Source of the DNA: a virus
Direction: 5' to 3' (one strand)
DNA: 22,445 bases
Virus record (IMG/VR): IMGVR_UViG_3300035698_015472
Span: 1 to 22,445 of that record
Part shown: positions 21,700 to 22,445 of the stretch, one piece after another
Numbering within the stretch: position 1 is the stretch's first letter
Layout of the letters: every line of letters begins with the position of its first letter
Program-made: the position numbers and the translations under genes
Notes under the pieces: generated by a model
Database searches by the model: none
What the model was told of the DNA's origin: nothing
The model's input: only the letters and a program-made list of their open reading frames with translations

Positions 21700-21828
21700 A
21701 TGCGCGTTACCGAAGAAATCAAGCAGCAGATCAATGAGAAGCTGCAGCAGTCGATCGACCTCCGCGCCCGCGGCCTGCCGCCCATCTTCTCGACCGTGCC
21801 TCCGCGCGCCTCTAAAATCCTCATCTGA
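21700..21828 (+). CDS. Small GC-rich gene, unknown (42 aa)
   Basis: CGGAG lies 7-8 bases before the ATG. The product begins MRVTEEIKQQINEKLQQS, a likely helix, and ends in a proline-rich segment (PPIFSTVPPRASKILI). A TATGAT hexamer (21662-21667) may be its -10 element, without a clear -35. It has higher GC than the island upstream. Not recognised. Confidence 0.5.
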   Translation: MRVTEEIKQQINEKLQQSIDLRARGLPPIFSTVPPRASKILI

Positions 21829-21843
21829 AAAAGGAAACATACC

Positions 21844-22215
21844 ATGACTGCAACACCCGCAAAATTCTGGGCCGCAAAACACAACGACGCCGTGACCAAG
21901 CTCTGGGAGCACGTCCCGCTCGAGGGCCCCGTGCTCGACCCCGCCCGGCCCGCGCTTGAAGCTTGGCGCAATCTGAACTGCGCGTACTACGACGTGTACA
22001 ATAATGGCGCCTGCAACTGGGGCCACCGCCGCGCTAATATGGTCGCGGCCTGCAAATTTGTCAGCATGCCCGTCCCCAGCAAGAAGGCGCTTCTCGACGG
22101 CGCGTGGCAAGACAAAAGCGGCGCCTCCCCCGACGTTCTCGAAACCATCGCGGACGCCGTGTTTGTCCGCGCGCTGGCTGAAGCGTACCTGCTGGAAAAT
22201 GGAGCTGCCAAATGA
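21844..22215 (+). CDS. Unknown protein with YYDVYNNG motif (123 aa)
   Basis: AAAAAGGAAA precedes the ATG. The protein is soluble and helical, with NCAYYDVYNNGACN (about 45-58) and a C-terminal helix VFVRALAEAYLLENG. Short phage and plasmid proteins with a DVYNNG-type segment exist to my memory, but I know no function. Codons ending in C or G dominate (for example 46 of the 60 bases at 21901-21960 are G or C), unlike the structural genes. Its stop overlaps the next start (ATGA). Confidence 0.65.
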   Translation: MTATPAKFWAAKHNDAVTKLWEHVPLEGPVLDPARPALEAWRNLNCAYYDVYNNGACNWGHRRANMVAACKFVSMPVPSKKALLDGAWQDKSGASPDVLETIADAVFVRALAEAYLLENGAAK

Positions 22216-22319
22216 CCATCACACCCAACCGCGAAAAACTCTACCCGTCGCTCAACGGCATGGCGCAACTCGCCGTTGACGGCGTCGCCTCAAACCCGTG
22301 GCTGAAAGAGGGCGCCTAA
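22212..22319 (+). CDS. Small protein (35 aa)
   Basis: The start overlaps the previous stop (ATGA), and the TAA overlaps another ATG at 22319, whose frame closes after 12 codons. The product begins MTITPNREKLYPSL and ends NPWLKEGA. Unknown; supported mainly by coupling. Confidence 0.4.
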   Translation: MTITPNREKLYPSLNGMAQLAVDGVASNPWLKEGA

Positions 22320-22344
22320 TGGAATACGAACAGTTCCACATGAA

Positions 22345-22445
22345 ATGGCCCACCTGATTGATGGTAAAGTCAACCCGGCAGGACATGAAGGCGGCGCCAC
22401 AGCCGATCGGCACGGTCGGTTCCGGCGCATCAAACGCGACATACA
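22345..22445 (+). CDS. Possible partial gene at the window edge
   Basis: From ATG 22345 the frame is open to the end (33 codons), starting MAHLIDGKVNPAGHEGG. A second open frame starts at 22361. There is no clear ribosome-binding site for either. Which frame is coding needs the following sequence. Confidence 0.3.
   Translation, partial: MAHLIDGKVNPAGHEGGATADRHGRFRRIKRDI

Overview
This window looks like part of the genome of a tailed phage of the T4 superfamily (contractile-tail myovirus). From 153 to 15241 nearly every gene can be matched to a T4 protein by sequence pattern, length and context: gp32 (ssDNA-binding protein) and a baseplate set gp29, gp51, gp26, gp54, gp4, gp48, gp53, gp27, gp5, gp25, gp6 and a gp7-like protein. 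T4-type late promoters (TATAAATA) stand before several of them. The proteins resemble the marine/cyanophage-alphaproteobacterial branch more than T4 itself: gp5 has no lysozyme domain, gp51 is a short domain behind gp26, and an Hc1-type histone-like gene sits between gp5 and gp25. The host cannot be named from the sequence.

Layout. (1) 1-1116: gp32 with a late promoter, an A/U-rich leader and a terminator hairpin. (2) 1120-5498, minus strand: gp4, a conserved protein of unknown function, gp54, gp26, gp51 and the gp29 tape measure. gp26 and gp51 are joined by a T TTT TTT slippery heptamer, which predicts a -1 frameshift fusion just before the tape measure gene. (3) 5529-5540: a palindromic late promoter (TATTTATAAATA) that can fire both ways. 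(4) 5567-15241, plus strand: gp48, gp53, gp27, gp5, Hc1-like, gp25, two small genes, gp6 and gp7-like, mostly with overlapping stops and starts (translational coupling). These proteins together build the hub, wedges, tube start and tube-length ruler of the tail.

(5) 15242-20890: an accessory island, all plus strand, of about 19 small, tightly packed genes. It opens with a promoter-like element and a hairpin that hides the first ribosome-binding site. It holds membrane microproteins, a nucleoside 2-deoxyribosyltransferase-like enzyme, conserved phage proteins of unknown role, four tandem paralogs with a YCCLGVL motif, and three tandem paralogs with a Cys-rich ribbon motif.

(6) 20891-21699: about 800 bases without a convincing gene but full of structure: a 13-unit 12-bp repeat array in frame with the preceding gene across its stop codon, a good sigma70-type promoter, a three-codon minigene with a strong Shine-Dalgarno, a series of hairpins ending in an intrinsic terminator (candidate small RNA), and four spaced copies of an ATCATGGCA repeat. 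(7) 21700-22445: small genes of markedly higher GC and different codon use, probably acquired separately; the last one runs off the window.
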